Source: Solidesulfovibrio carbinolicus
GTDB lineage: Bacteria; Desulfobacterota; Desulfovibrionia; Desulfovibrionales; Desulfovibrionaceae
Assembly: GCF_004135975.1 (NCBI RefSeq)
Contig: NZ_CP026538.1
Coordinates: 2,232,001 to 2,296,000, forward strand
DNA: 64,000 bases
Reading direction: 5' to 3'
Each line of letters opens with the position of its first letter. Positions within the stretch are counted from its first letter, which is position 1. This document shows, in pieces, positions 8,626-17,051 of the stretch. The notes under the pieces are model-generated. The model saw only the letters and a program-made list of their open reading frames with translations. It was not told where the DNA came from and made no database searches. Position numbers and translations under genes: made by a program.

Positions 8626-9703
8626 GGCCTTCAAGGACCCGGCCCTGTGCCGGGCGCTGCTGGAGCGTCTGAAAAAAGAAGCCGACACGCCCTACCGGTT
8701 CATGGAAGTCTGCGGCACCCATACCGTTTCCATCTTCCAGTCCGGGCTGCGTAGCCTGCTGCCCCAGACCATCACCCACGTGACCGGCCCGGGCTGCCCG
8801 GTCTGCGTCACCCATGAATCCGAAGTGGCCTGTTTTCTGGAGCTGGCTGCCCGCGACGACATCGTGCTGGCCACCTTCGGCGACCTCATGCGCGTGCCCG
8901 GCCCCAAGGGCAAAAACCTCAAGACGGCCCAGGCCGACGGCGCGCGGGTCGAGGTGGTCTATTCCCCGGTGGATGCCCTGGCCGTGGCCGCCGCCAATCC
9001 CGGGCGCACCACGATTTTTCTTGGCGTCGGCTTCGAGACCACCGCCCCGGCCGTGGCCGCCACCATCCGGCTGGCCCGGGAGCAGAATCTGAAAAACTTC
9101 CGGGTGCTGAGCTTCCACAAGCTGGTGCCACCGGCCCTGGCCGCCCTGGTCGCCGACCCGGACATTAACATCGACGCGTTTATCCTGCCCGGCCACGTCT
9201 CGGCCATCATCGGCGCGGCCCCCTACGGCTTTTTAGCCGAAAAGCACGGGCTGCCGGCTGTGGTCACCGGTTTTGAACCCCTGGACATCCTGTCGGCGCT
9301 GCTCGAAATCACGGCCATGCGCGCCTCCGGCCGGCCGGCCGTGGTCAACGCCTACACCCGCGTGGTGGCCCACGACGGCAATCCCGTGGCCCGGGCGGTC
9401 ATGGACGAGGTGTTCACCCCGGTCGACGCCCTGTGGCGCGGCCTTGGGACCTTGCCGGGCAGCGGCCTGGACATTCGCGAGGAGTTCGCCGACTTCGACG
9501 CCCTGCGCCTGCCCGGCGTCAGCCTGCCCGACGCGCCGCCCTTGGCCGGCTGCCGCTGCGGCGAGGTGCTCAAAGGCAAGATGGCTCCCAACGAATGTCC
9601 GCTTTTCGACAAGGCCTGCACTCCGGCCACGCCCGTGGGGCCGTGCATGGTCTCCACCGAAGGCGGCTGCGCCGCGTATCACAAGTATCGGTTGGAGCTG
9701 TAG
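8612..9703 (+). CDS. hypD: Hydrogenase maturation factor HypD
   Basis: HypD is the [4Fe-4S] scaffold that holds iron with CO and cyanide before transfer to the hydrogenase large subunit. From TTG 8612 it is 363 residues, normal for the family. Expected motifs are present: MEVCGTHT, GPGCPVCVT, GFETTAP, and the C-terminal cysteine-rich block CRCGEVLKG ... CPLF ... C ... GPCMVS. I chose TTG because AAGGA-type sequence lies upstream within hypC and translation coupled to hypC is typical; the frame runs back to 8405 inside hypC but that portion is out-of-frame hypC. Confidence 0.95.
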   Translation: MNSFEAFKDPALCRALLERLKKEADTPYRFMEVCGTHTVSIFQSGLRSLLPQTITHVTGPGCPVCVTHESEVACFLELAARDDIVLATFGDLMRVPGPKGKNLKTAQADGARVEVVYSPVDALAVAAANPGRTTIFLGVGFETTAPAVAATIRLAREQNLKNFRVLSFHKLVPPALAALVADPDINIDAFILPGHVSAIIGAAPYGFLAEKHGLPAVVTGFEPLDILSALLEITAMRASGRPAVVNAYTRVVAHDGNPVARAVMDEVFTPVDALWRGLGTLPGSGLDIREEFADFDALRLPGVSLPDAPPLAGCRCGEVLKGKMAPNECPLFDKACTPATPVGPCMVSTEGGCAAYHKYRLEL

Positions 9704-9713
9704 AGAGAGAAGA

Positions 9714-9777
9714 GGGAAGATGCCTCCGGCGGCTGGGGGCCTGAGACCCCCAGACCCCCCGTATGGGGAAAAGGGGG
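9714..9777 (+). repeat. GC-rich palindromic intergenic repeat, copy B
   Basis: The element begins 11 bases after the hypD stop. The core TGGGGG-CCTGAGA-CCCCCA is flanked by GCCTCCGGCGGC on the left and GACCCCCC-GTATGGGGAAAAG on the right. It has the same orientation as copy D. It could fold and reduce read-through from hypCD into hypE. Confidence 0.75.
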
Positions 9778-9813
9778 TGAAGCAGTGGGATCGATCACAC
9801 ACAGGGAAGGGGC

Positions 9814-10815
9814 ATGGACAAGGTTTTGCTTGATTACGGCAGCGGCGGCCGGGCTTCGCACCGGTTCGTGGCCGATCTGTTCTTCAAATATCTCGGCAAC
9901 GACATCCTGGCCCGCATGGACGACGCGGCCGTGCTGTCGCTCACCGGCCCGGTGGCCATGAGCACCGACAGCTTCGTGGTGGACCCGATCTTTTTCCCGG
10001 GCGGCGACATCGGGTCGCTCGCCGTCCACGGCACGGTCAACGACGTGGCCATGATGGGCGCGCGCCCGCTTTTCCTCACCTGCGGCTTCATCCTGGAAGA
10101 AGGCCTGCCCATGGACGATCTGGCCAGGATCGTCGCTTCCATGGGGCAGGCCGCCCGCGAGGCCGGCGTACGCATCGTGGCCGGCGACACCAAGGTGGTG
10201 CCCCGTGGCGCGGCGGACAAGATCTTCATCAATACCACCGGCATTGGCGAAATCATGGTCGATCCAGCCCCCAGCGGGCACCGGGCGGCCGTGGGCGACG
10301 TGGTCATTGTCTCGGGTTCCATGGGCGACCACGGGCTGGCCATCCTCTCCACCCGCGAAGGCCTGTCCTTTGAGGCCCCGGTAGTCAGCGACAGCGCCTG
10401 CCTGGCCGGCATCGTGGGCAAACTGCTCGCCGCCGTGCCGGGCGTGCATGCGCTGCGCGACCCCACGCGCGGCGGGCTGGCCACCACCCTCAACGAGATC
10501 GCAGGCCAGTCCAACGTCGGCATTGAGCTGACCCAGGCCGACATCCCGATCCATCCGGCCGTGGCCGGCGGCTGCGCCGTGCTGGGCCTTGATCCGCTCT
10601 ATCTTGCCAACGAGGGCAAATTTTTGTGTATTGTGCCCGAGGATCAAGCCCAGGCCGCCCAGGCCGCCATCACGGCCCATCCTCTGGGGGCCGGGGCCAA
10701 GGTCATCGGCCGGGTGGTGGCCGATCATCCGGGCAAGGTGGCCCTGGTCACGCCTCTGGGCGGCAAGCGGCTGCTGGGCATGCTCGAAGGCGAACAACTG
10801 CCGCGCATCTGCTAG
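9814..10815 (+). CDS. hypE: Hydrogenase maturation factor HypE
   Basis: HypE dehydrates a carbamoyl group on its C-terminal cysteine to thiocyanate, the source of cyanide ligands for [NiFe]-hydrogenase. The 333-residue AIR-synthase-like protein starts MDKVLLDYGSGGRAS, has the ATP-binding segment around MDDAAVL and GTVNDVAMMGARP, and ends in the diagnostic PRIC with terminal Cys333. It follows hypD by 110 bases that contain a palindromic repeat. hypA, hypB and hypF are not in the window. Confidence 0.97.
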   Translation: MDKVLLDYGSGGRASHRFVADLFFKYLGNDILARMDDAAVLSLTGPVAMSTDSFVVDPIFFPGGDIGSLAVHGTVNDVAMMGARPLFLTCGFILEEGLPMDDLARIVASMGQAAREAGVRIVAGDTKVVPRGAADKIFINTTGIGEIMVDPAPSGHRAAVGDVVIVSGSMGDHGLAILSTREGLSFEAPVVSDSACLAGIVGKLLAAVPGVHALRDPTRGGLATTLNEIAGQSNVGIELTQADIPIHPAVAGGCAVLGLDPLYLANEGKFLCIVPEDQAQAAQAAITAHPLGAGAKVIGRVVADHPGKVALVTPLGGKRLLGMLEGEQLPRIC

Positions 10816-10907
10816 GAACGCGTTTCTTACGGCAAAAAACGAAACAGTTGTTATAAAAGCGGCGTGATACGCGGCGCTGACACCATATAACCGACGGGAG
10901 CGCGGAC

Positions 10908-11696
10908 ATGAGCGTGTGCGATGTTGTGGTGATGGGGGCTATGGGGCGCATGGGCGCGACCTTCGTGCGGCTGATCCAGGCCGAACCGGCAGTCTTCCGG
11001 CTGGTCGGGGCCTTGGAGCGGGCGGGCTGCACCGCCGGGCTGGCCAATTTGCACTGCGAGATCGGCGACGATCTGGCCACGGTGCTGGCCAAATGCCCGG
11101 GCGCGGTGGTCATCGACTTCACCTCGCCGGAAAATTCCGTGAAAGTGGCCAGGACCGTGGCCGCCTCGGGCAATCCGTGCGTCATCGGCACCACCGGGCT
11201 TTCTGCCGAGCAGACCGCCGAACTGGCCGAAGCGGCCAAGAAAACGGCGCTGTTTTTCGCCCCCAACATGAGCGTGGGCCTCAACGTCCTTCTGGCCGTG
11301 CTGCCTGATCTGGTGCGCAAGCTCGGCCCGGCCTACAACATGGAAGTGATGGAAATCCACCACGGCAAAAAGGCCGACGCCCCCAGCGGCACGGCCATCA
11401 AGCTCGGCCAGTGCCTGGCCGAGGCCCGGGGCCTGGACTACGACACGGTCAAACGCCACGCCCGCGACGGCATCATCGGCCCGCGCACCAGCGATGAGAT
11501 CGGCGTGGCCGCCCTTCGCGGCGGCGACGTGGTGGGCGACCACACGGTCTATTTCTTCGGCCCGGGTGAGCGCATCGAAGTGACCCACCGTGTCCATACC
11601 CGCGACACCCTGGCCCAGGGCGCGCTTCGGGCCGCCACCTGGATCGTCAAGCAAAAGCCCGGCAAGCTCTACAACATGGCCGATATGCTGGCCTAG
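10908..11696 (+). CDS. dapB: 4-hydroxy-tetrahydrodipicolinate reductase
   Basis: DapB reduces hydroxy-tetrahydrodipicolinate with NAD(P)H in lysine and diaminopimelate synthesis. The 262-residue protein has the N-terminal dinucleotide loop GAMGRMG, the catalytic [15 protein letters not shown] segment (His pair and Lys) and normal length. GGGAG precedes the ATG. It is 92 bases after hypE on the same strand; functionally unrelated, so probably its own promoter or read-through. Confidence 0.96.
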   Translation: MSVCDVVVMGAMGRMGATFVRLIQAEPAVFRLVGALERAGCTAGLANLHCEIGDDLATVLAKCPGAVVIDFTSPENSVKVARTVAASGNPCVIGTTGLSAEQTAELAEAAKKTALFFAPNMSVGLNVLLAVLPDLVRKLGPAYNMEVMEIHHGKKADAPSGTAIKLGQCLAEARGLDYDTVKRHARDGIIGPRTSDEIGVAALRGGDVVGDHTVYFFGPGERIEVTHRVHTRDTLAQGALRAATWIVKQKPGKLYNMADMLA

Positions 11697-11748
11697 CGGG
11701 CGGCCGTTTGTTCGCCCTATTCGGGGCAAGGCCGCGAAGCTGACGACC

Positions 11749-11790
11749 AAGCCCGCGTTGTTCCTGCGGGGGCAAAGCGGGCTTGTTGTC
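11749..11790 (+). terminator. Possible terminator after dapB
   Basis: AAGCCCGC (11749-11756) pairs perfectly with GCGGGCTT (11777-11784) across a 20-base loop and is followed by GTTGTC. It lies 52 bases after the dapB stop. The long loop and weak U tract make it uncertain. Confidence 0.4.
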
Positions 11791-11907
11791 TATGCGGGGG
11801 CGGTCGATCACCGGTTGCCGGAGCAAAGGTGGTTCCCGTCAAGCGCCATTCACGGCCTGTTTGGCTTTCCGGCTGACAGAGAGCCAACCCCGCCGAACCT
11901 TCCTTGA

Positions 11908-11960
11908 ATTTTTCTCCATGCGGGGGGTCCGGGGGCCTCAGGCCCCCGGCGGAGAGGGTA
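11908..11960 (-). repeat. GC-rich palindromic intergenic repeat, copy C
   Basis: The core CCGGGGGCCT-CA-GGCCCCCGG is a perfect palindrome, with TTTTCTCCATGCGGGGGG to the left and GCGGAGAGG to the right. It is oriented like copy A, that is, opposite to B and D. It lies in the 303-base gap between dapB and the helicase gene; the rest of that gap holds only the hairpin at 11749. Confidence 0.7.
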
Positions 11961-11999
11961 AGGCAGAGGCAGCGCCTCTCCTGGCCGCCGGAGGCAGAC

Positions 12000-14900
12000 T
12001 TGCCGTTTCATCCGCTGACTGTTGACTGGTTTACGGCCCAGGTCGGCCGGCCCACGGACATCCAGTCCCTGGCCTGGCCGCGCATCGCCGCTGGCGAGCA
12101 TGTGTTGGCCGTGGCCCCCACCGGATCGGGCAAGACGCTCACCGCCTTTCTGGCCGCCCTGGACGCCTTGGCCTGCGGCCGGTGGCCGGTCGGCCAGACC
12201 AGCGTGGTCTATGTTTCGCCGCTCAAGGCCCTTGGCGGCGACATCCGGGCCAACCTGGCCCGGCCGCTTTCGGGCCTTCGCCAGGCCTTCGCCGCCGCCG
12301 GCCGGGAGTTTCCCCGCATCCGGGCCGAGCTTCGCACCGGCGACACCCCGGCCGAGGCCCGGCGGCGCATGTTGCGCCAGCCGCCGGAAATCCTCATCAC
12401 CACGCCGGAATCCTTGAACCTCCTGCTCAGTTCCAAGGGCGGGCGAGGGATGCTCGGGGCGGTGCGGCTGGTCATCCTGGACGAGGTCCACGCCGTGGCC
12501 GGCTCCAAGCGGGGGGTGTTTCTCATGGCCGCCGTGGAGCGGCTGGCGCTGTTGGCCGGCGAATTCCAGCGGGTGGCCTTGTCGGCCACGGTATCCCCCT
12601 TGGCCGAGGCGGCCCGGTTCGTGGGCGGTCTGGCTCCCGGTCCAGACGGCGTCCTGGCTCCCCGGCCCGTGGCCGTGGTGGAGAGCCGGGCGGCCAAGGC
12701 CATGGACGTGCGGGTGGAGTATCCGGACTGGAGCGAGCGCGAAGGCTCCAGGGATTCCTTCCTTTCCATCGTGGCCGGACGCATCCGTCGCCGCATCGCG
12801 GCCAATCGGACCACGCTGTGTTTTGTCAACAGCCGTAAGCAGTGCGAAAAACTGGCCCGGCTGCTCAACGCCGAGATGGAAACGCCGCTGGCCTACGCCC
12901 ACCATGGTTCGCTGTCCAAGGAACTGCGCCAGGCCGTGGAAACGCGCCTCAAGGCCGGCGAACTCAAGGCCGTGGTGGCCACCCATTCCCTGGAGCTGGG
13001 CATCGACATCGGTTCGGTGGACGAGGTCTTGCTCGTCGAGTGCCCGCCCACGGTGAGCGCGGCGGTGCAGCGCATAGGCCGCTCCGGGCATGGCGTGGGC
13101 GAGGCGAGTCGGGCGGTTTTCTTGCCCACTTCGGAAAAAGACCTGCTGGAAGCGGCGGTCATGGCCCGGGCGGCGGCCGGCCGCGACATCGAACCCCTGC
13201 GTTTGGTTGATGCGCCGCTGGATGTCCTGGCCCAGGTGCTGGTGGCCATGCTCGGGGTCGAGACCTGGGACGTGGTCGCGCTTTTCGCCGCCGTGCGCCG
13301 CGTTTACGCCTACCGCGAGCTTTCCCGGGCCGCCTTTGACCTGACCCTGGGCATGTTGGCCGGGCGCTACGCCGCCACGCGTCTGCGCGAACTTTCGCCG
13401 CTTGTCGCCATCGACGCCCTGGACGGCACGGCCAGCGCCCGGGCCGGGGCGCTGCTGCGGCTGTACGCCTCGGGCGGGGTCATCGCCGATCGGGGCTACT
13501 ACGCCCTTCGCCGCCAGGATTCGGCCACGCGCCTGGGGGAACTCGACGAGGTGTTCGTCTGGGAGGCGCGGCTTGGCCAGGTGTTCGCCTTTGGCGCGCA
13601 AAACTGGCGCATTGAGCGCATCACCGACGCCGACGTGTTCGTGTCGCCGGCTCCGGTCGGGGCCGTGCCGGCTCCATTTTGGCTCGGCGACCCGCGCCAG
13701 CGCGACCGCCATTTTTCCGGGCTGGTGGCCGCCTTTCTGGAAGAAGCCGACGCCCGCCTGGACGATCCGGCTTTTGCCGCCGCGTTGGCCACGGAATATT
13801 TCCTGGACCCCCAGGCCGCGCAAGCCCTTGTCGGCTACTTGCGCCGCCAAAAGGAGACCACGGGCGCGGCCCTGCCCCATGCCCGCCATCTGCTCATCGA
13901 GGTGACGGACACCGGCCCGGGCAGCGCGCCCGGCAATCAGGTGATCCTGCACGCCCCCTTGGGCCTGGCCGTCACCGCGCCGCTGGGGCTGGCCCTGGAA
14001 GCCGCCCTGGAAGCCAGGCTCGGCCACGGCGTGCCGGTCTATGCCGGCAACGACTGCGTGGCCGTGACCTTGCCCGGCGAGGTCGATCCGCTGGAGGTGT
14101 TGGCCGCCGTGCCTGCCCGACAGGCGGCGACGCTGCTTCGCGACCGGCTGGAAGGTTCCGGCGCATTTGGCGCGGCTTTTCGCGAGGCGGCCGGCCGGGC
14201 GCTGCTGTTGCCCCGTGACGGCTTCGGCAAGCGCCAGCCCTTGTGGATCACCCGGCTGCGGGCCAGAAAGCTTCTATCCGCCGTGGCCGGCTACGGCGAT
14301 TTCCCCATCGTGCTCGAAGCCTGGCGGACGTGCTTGGTCGATCTCTTCGATCCCCAGGGGTTGGCCGGGTTCCTGGCCGCCGCCCAGTCCGGGGCCATGG
14401 CCGTGACCGTGGTCCGCACCCGGACCCAAAGCCCCTTTGCCGCCGACATCGTCTGGCGGCACGTCACCGAATACATGTACCTGACCGACGCCGGCACGGC
14501 CTCCGGCCCCACCGGCGCCCGGCCCGATCTCGTGGCCGAGCTGACCCGCCGGCCCGACCGTCCGGCCGTGCCCGAGGCCGTGGCCCGGACCTTCGAGGCT
14601 CGTCGCCAGCGGCTGTATCCGGGCTATGCGCCGGTCAATGCCGCCGAACTGCTGGAATACGTCAAGGAGCGGGTTGTCGTGCCCGGGGATGAGTGGCGGG
14701 ACATGCTCACCGCCATGGAGCGCGACCATGGGCTGGCCCCGGCCGCCCTGGAAGCCGCCCTGGCGGCCAAGTTGGCCTGCTTTGCCACACCTCCCGAGCC
14801 GGCCATCGTCGCCCTGGAGCGGGCAGCCGAGGCGACCGTGGCGCTTTACGGCGACGCGGGGCTTTTCAAGCCCGTGGCGGCCAAGGCCAGGTTGCCGCAT

Positions 14901-16418
14901 CGAGCCAAGGATACGACCGAGGACCAAGGCGCTGTCCGGGAAGGACTGCTTGCCCAATGGCTGAGCTATTACGGGCCGCGCTCCCTGGACGATTTGGCGT
15001 CGCGTCTCGGCCTGGACTCGGCAATACTTCAAGCGGTGCTTGAGGATTTGCAGGCGGCCGGGACCGTGGTCAGCGGCCGGCTCGTGACCGGCCGGGACGA
15101 AACCTTGTGGTGCGACGCGGCCAATTTCGAGACCCTGCTGCGTCTGGCCCGGGCGGCTCGGCGGCCGGCGCTGGCCGCCTTGCCGCCGGACAAGCTGCCG
15201 TATTTTCTGGCCGTCTGGCAGGGCGTAGCCCAACCGGCCAAGGATGCGGCGGCCCTGGCCGAACGCCTGGAGCGTCTGGCCTGTCTGCCCCTTGCCGTCG
15301 CCGCCTGGGAGGCCGACGTGCTGCCGGCCCGCGCCCTGGCCTACGACCCGGCCCTGCTCGACGCCGCCCTGGAGGACTCGGGCCTTCGCTGGTTCGGCGC
15401 GGGAACCAAAAAGGTGCTGTTTGCCCGCCCCGATGACCTCGATCTGGCTGGTTTTGCCCGGCGCGCGCCAGATGTCGGGCTGTTTCCGGATCCCCGTGCC
15501 GCTTACGATTTTTCGGCACTCCTCGACATCACGGGCTTGCCGCCCAAGGCCCTGGCCGAGCGGTTGTGGCAGGCCGTCTGGAAGGGCGAGGCGTTCTGTT
15601 CTGCCTTGTCCGTGCTGCGCCGGGGCTTGGTCAACGATTTCACGGCCGAGGACGCCTATGTGCCTGCTCGCGGCGGCTCGTCCCCTGGCCGCCCGGTCCG
15701 GCGCGGTTTTCGCCGCACGCCGCCCGGGCGTTTCGCCGGTTCGCTGCCGTTGTCCGGCTCCTGGCAGGCGCTTGTCCCGCCGCCGCTGCCGGACGATCCC
15801 CTGGCCGTCGAGGAACTGGCCATGGACCGGGCTAGACTGTTGCTCGCCCGCTACGGCGTAGTTTGCCGCGACATGCTGGCCCGGGAGTCGGCCGCTTTGA
15901 GCTGGACCGCCGTCTTCCGGGCGCTGCGGCGCATGGAGCTGACCGGCGAGGTCGTATCCGGCGAATTCTTCACCGGCCTCTCCGGCCCCCAGTTCGCCAA
16001 TCCCGGAGCCGTGCGCTTGCTTGCCGCCGGCCTTGTCGGCGACGACCCCTGGTGGGTCGCTGGCGTTGATCCTGCCGCCGTCTGGGGTTTCGGCCAGGAC
16101 TCGACGGCCCTTGCCCTGCCGCGACGCACGGCCGGCGCCTACGTCGCCTTTGCCGGCCCGCGCCCCGTGGCCGTCGTCGAAGCCGGCGGCGCGCGCCTGC
16201 GCCTGGCCCTGGCCCCGGACGATCCCGGACTAGCTGTGGCGCTTTCGCCCCTGGTCCATCTCCTGTGCCGCCTCGCCTCTCCCGTGCCGCGCCTGACCGT
16301 GGCGACCATAAACGACGTCCCGGCCGACAAAAGCCCCTACCTCGCGGCGCTGCGCAGCCTCTTCGAGGTTGTGGGCGAACGCCGGGGAGTCACTCTATAT
16401 CGGTCGCGTTCGTTGTAG
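12000..16418 (+). CDS. lhr: Lhr-type DEAD/DEAH-box helicase
   Basis: The product is a very large superfamily 2 helicase, 1,472 residues from TTG 12000, close to the length of E. coli Lhr. Motif I is APTGSGKT (residues 39-46), motif II DEVH (161-164), motif III SATVS, and motifs V/VI lie in LELGIDIGSVDEV and QRIGRSGHG. A long C-terminal part (about 700-1472) matches the Lhr winged-helix and C-terminal region by size and position. Lhr proteins are 3'-5' nucleic acid helicases implicated in DNA repair. GGAGG sits 5 bases before TTG; the open frame to 11904 would read through repeat C and is rejected. Confidence 0.9.
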   Translation: MPFHPLTVDWFTAQVGRPTDIQSLAWPRIAAGEHVLAVAPTGSGKTLTAFLAALDALACGRWPVGQTSVVYVSPLKALGGDIRANLARPLSGLRQAFAAAGREFPRIRAELRTGDTPAEARRRMLRQPPEILITTPESLNLLLSSKGGRGMLGAVRLVILDEVHAVAGSKRGVFLMAAVERLALLAGEFQRVALSATVSPLAEAARFVGGLAPGPDGVLAPRPVAVVESRAAKAMDVRVEYPDWSEREGSRDSFLSIVAGRIRRRIAANRTTLCFVNSRKQCEKLARLLNAEMETPLAYAHHGSLSKELRQAVETRLKAGELKAVVATHSLELGIDIGSVDEVLLVECPPTVSAAVQRIGRSGHGVGEASRAVFLPTSEKDLLEAAVMARAAAGRDIEPLRLVDAPLDVLAQVLVAMLGVETWDVVALFAAVRRVYAYRELSRAAFDLTLGMLAGRYAATRLRELSPLVAIDALDGTASARAGALLRLYASGGVIADRGYYALRRQDSATRLGELDEVFVWEARLGQVFAFGAQNWRIERITDADVFVSPAPVGAVPAPFWLGDPRQRDRHFSGLVAAFLEEADARLDDPAFAAALATEYFLDPQAAQALVGYLRRQKETTGAALPHARHLLIEVTDTGPGSAPGNQVILHAPLGLAVTAPLGLALEAALEARLGHGVPVYAGNDCVAVTLPGEVDPLEVLAAVPARQAATLLRDRLEGSGAFGAAFREAAGRALLLPRDGFGKRQPLWITRLRARKLLSAVAGYGDFPIVLEAWRTCLVDLFDPQGLAGFLAAAQSGAMAVTVVRTRTQSPFAADIVWRHVTEYMYLTDAGTASGPTGARPDLVAELTRRPDRPAVPEAVARTFEARRQRLYPGYAPVNAAELLEYVKERVVVPGDEWRDMLTAMERDHGLAPAALEAALAAKLACFATPPEPAIVALERAAEATVALYGDAGLFKPVAAKARLPHRAKDTTEDQGAVREGLLAQWLSYYGPRSLDDLASRLGLDSAILQAVLEDLQAAGTVVSGRLVTGRDETLWCDAANFETLLRLARAARRPALAALPPDKLPYFLAVWQGVAQPAKDAAALAERLERLACLPLAVAAWEADVLPARALAYDPALLDAALEDSGLRWFGAGTKKVLFARPDDLDLAGFARRAPDVGLFPDPRAAYDFSALLDITGLPPKALAERLWQAVWKGEAFCSALSVLRRGLVNDFTAEDAYVPARGGSSPGRPVRRGFRRTPPGRFAGSLPLSGSWQALVPPPLPDDPLAVEELAMDRARLLLARYGVVCRDMLARESAALSWTAVFRALRRMELTGEVVSGEFFTGLSGPQFANPGAVRLLAAGLVGDDPWWVAGVDPAAVWGFGQDSTALALPRRTAGAYVAFAGPRPVAVVEAGGARLRLALAPDDPGLAVALSPLVHLLCRLASPVPRLTVATINDVPADKSPYLAALRSLFEVVGERRGVTLYRSRSL

Positions 16419-16432
16419 CGAAGGGGAGGGAG

Positions 16433-16500
16433 GAGAAGAGGGGGGATGCCCGGCGGCTGGGGGGCTGAGGCCCCCAGACCCCCGCACTTGGAGAAAAGGT
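16433..16500 (+). repeat. GC-rich palindromic intergenic repeat, copy D
   Basis: The element starts 15 bases after the helicase stop. CTGGGGG-GCTGAG-GCCCCCAG is flanked by GATGCCCGGCGG and GACCCCCG-CACTTGGAGAAAAGG, closely matching copy B in order and orientation. Confidence 0.75.
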
Positions 16501-16588
16501 AAAGGGGGGACGGTGGGGATTGGCGTTTTGCCGGCCGGGCCTGAGGCCCTCAAATGGTGAAGCGAGGGCTATGCCGTCGTCGGTGACG

Positions 16589-16921
16589 TCAGAAGGCGGC
16601 GAGGCGGGCAGCGGCGGCCTGGGACAGGCGCGTCAGCACGGCCGGCAACTCAGGGCCGGCCAAAGCGGCGGCCAGGGGCGGATGGCTGGCCAGGCGCAAA
16701 GCCAGGCTCCAGCCGCCCGGCGCGGCGGGATCAAGGCGGATGTCCTCGTAGAAGATGGCAAAGCCGCCGATCTCGCCGGCCAGGACGCCGTGGAGCAGCT
16801 CCAACACGGCGTAGGCAAAATATTTTTCCACATCCGCGCCGTGCCGGCTCGTGTTCAAGGCGGCGGCAAAGGTGGGCCAAAGGGCGGTTTCCAGGCTCTC
16901 GAAGGCGTTTTGGGCGGACAT
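16589..16921 (-). CDS. Small hypothetical protein
   Basis: The product is 110 residues from the ATG at 16921 (MSAQNAFESLETALWP), with GGAG upstream; the frame runs back to 17155 but that part overlaps the oppositely oriented glutamate dehydrogenase start and is not protein-like. It has no signal peptide or membrane span; residues 1-60 look helical with aromatic positions. I do not recognise a family. It is divergent from the glutamate dehydrogenase gene, with 130 bases between the two starts. Confidence 0.55.
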   Translation of the reverse strand: MSAQNAFESLETALWPTFAAALNTSRHGADVEKYFAYAVLELLHGVLAGEIGGFAIFYEDIRLDPAAPGGWSLALRLASHPPLAAALAGPELPAVLTRLSQAAAARLAAF

Positions 16922-17051
16922 GGCGGCGTCTCCGTGGCGAAAAACCGTTGGGTACGGCAGGCCGGCCCCGGGCGCAAGTCCCCTTGCCATCTGGCAAAGC
17001 TTTGGCCATGACGGAGATGGTCCGAAATCCCTCGCCAAGGAGCCGCCCGCC

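Noticed and set aside
11904-11999. N-terminal extension of the Lhr-type helicase from ATG 11904
   Set aside because: The extension reads through repeat copy C and is not protein-like; a GGAGG site sits 5 bases before TTG 12000.
16851-17051. Longer N-terminus for the NAD-glutamate dehydrogenase
   Set aside because: It overlaps the start of the divergent small gene and lacks conserved residues; ATG 17052 has its own AAGGAG.
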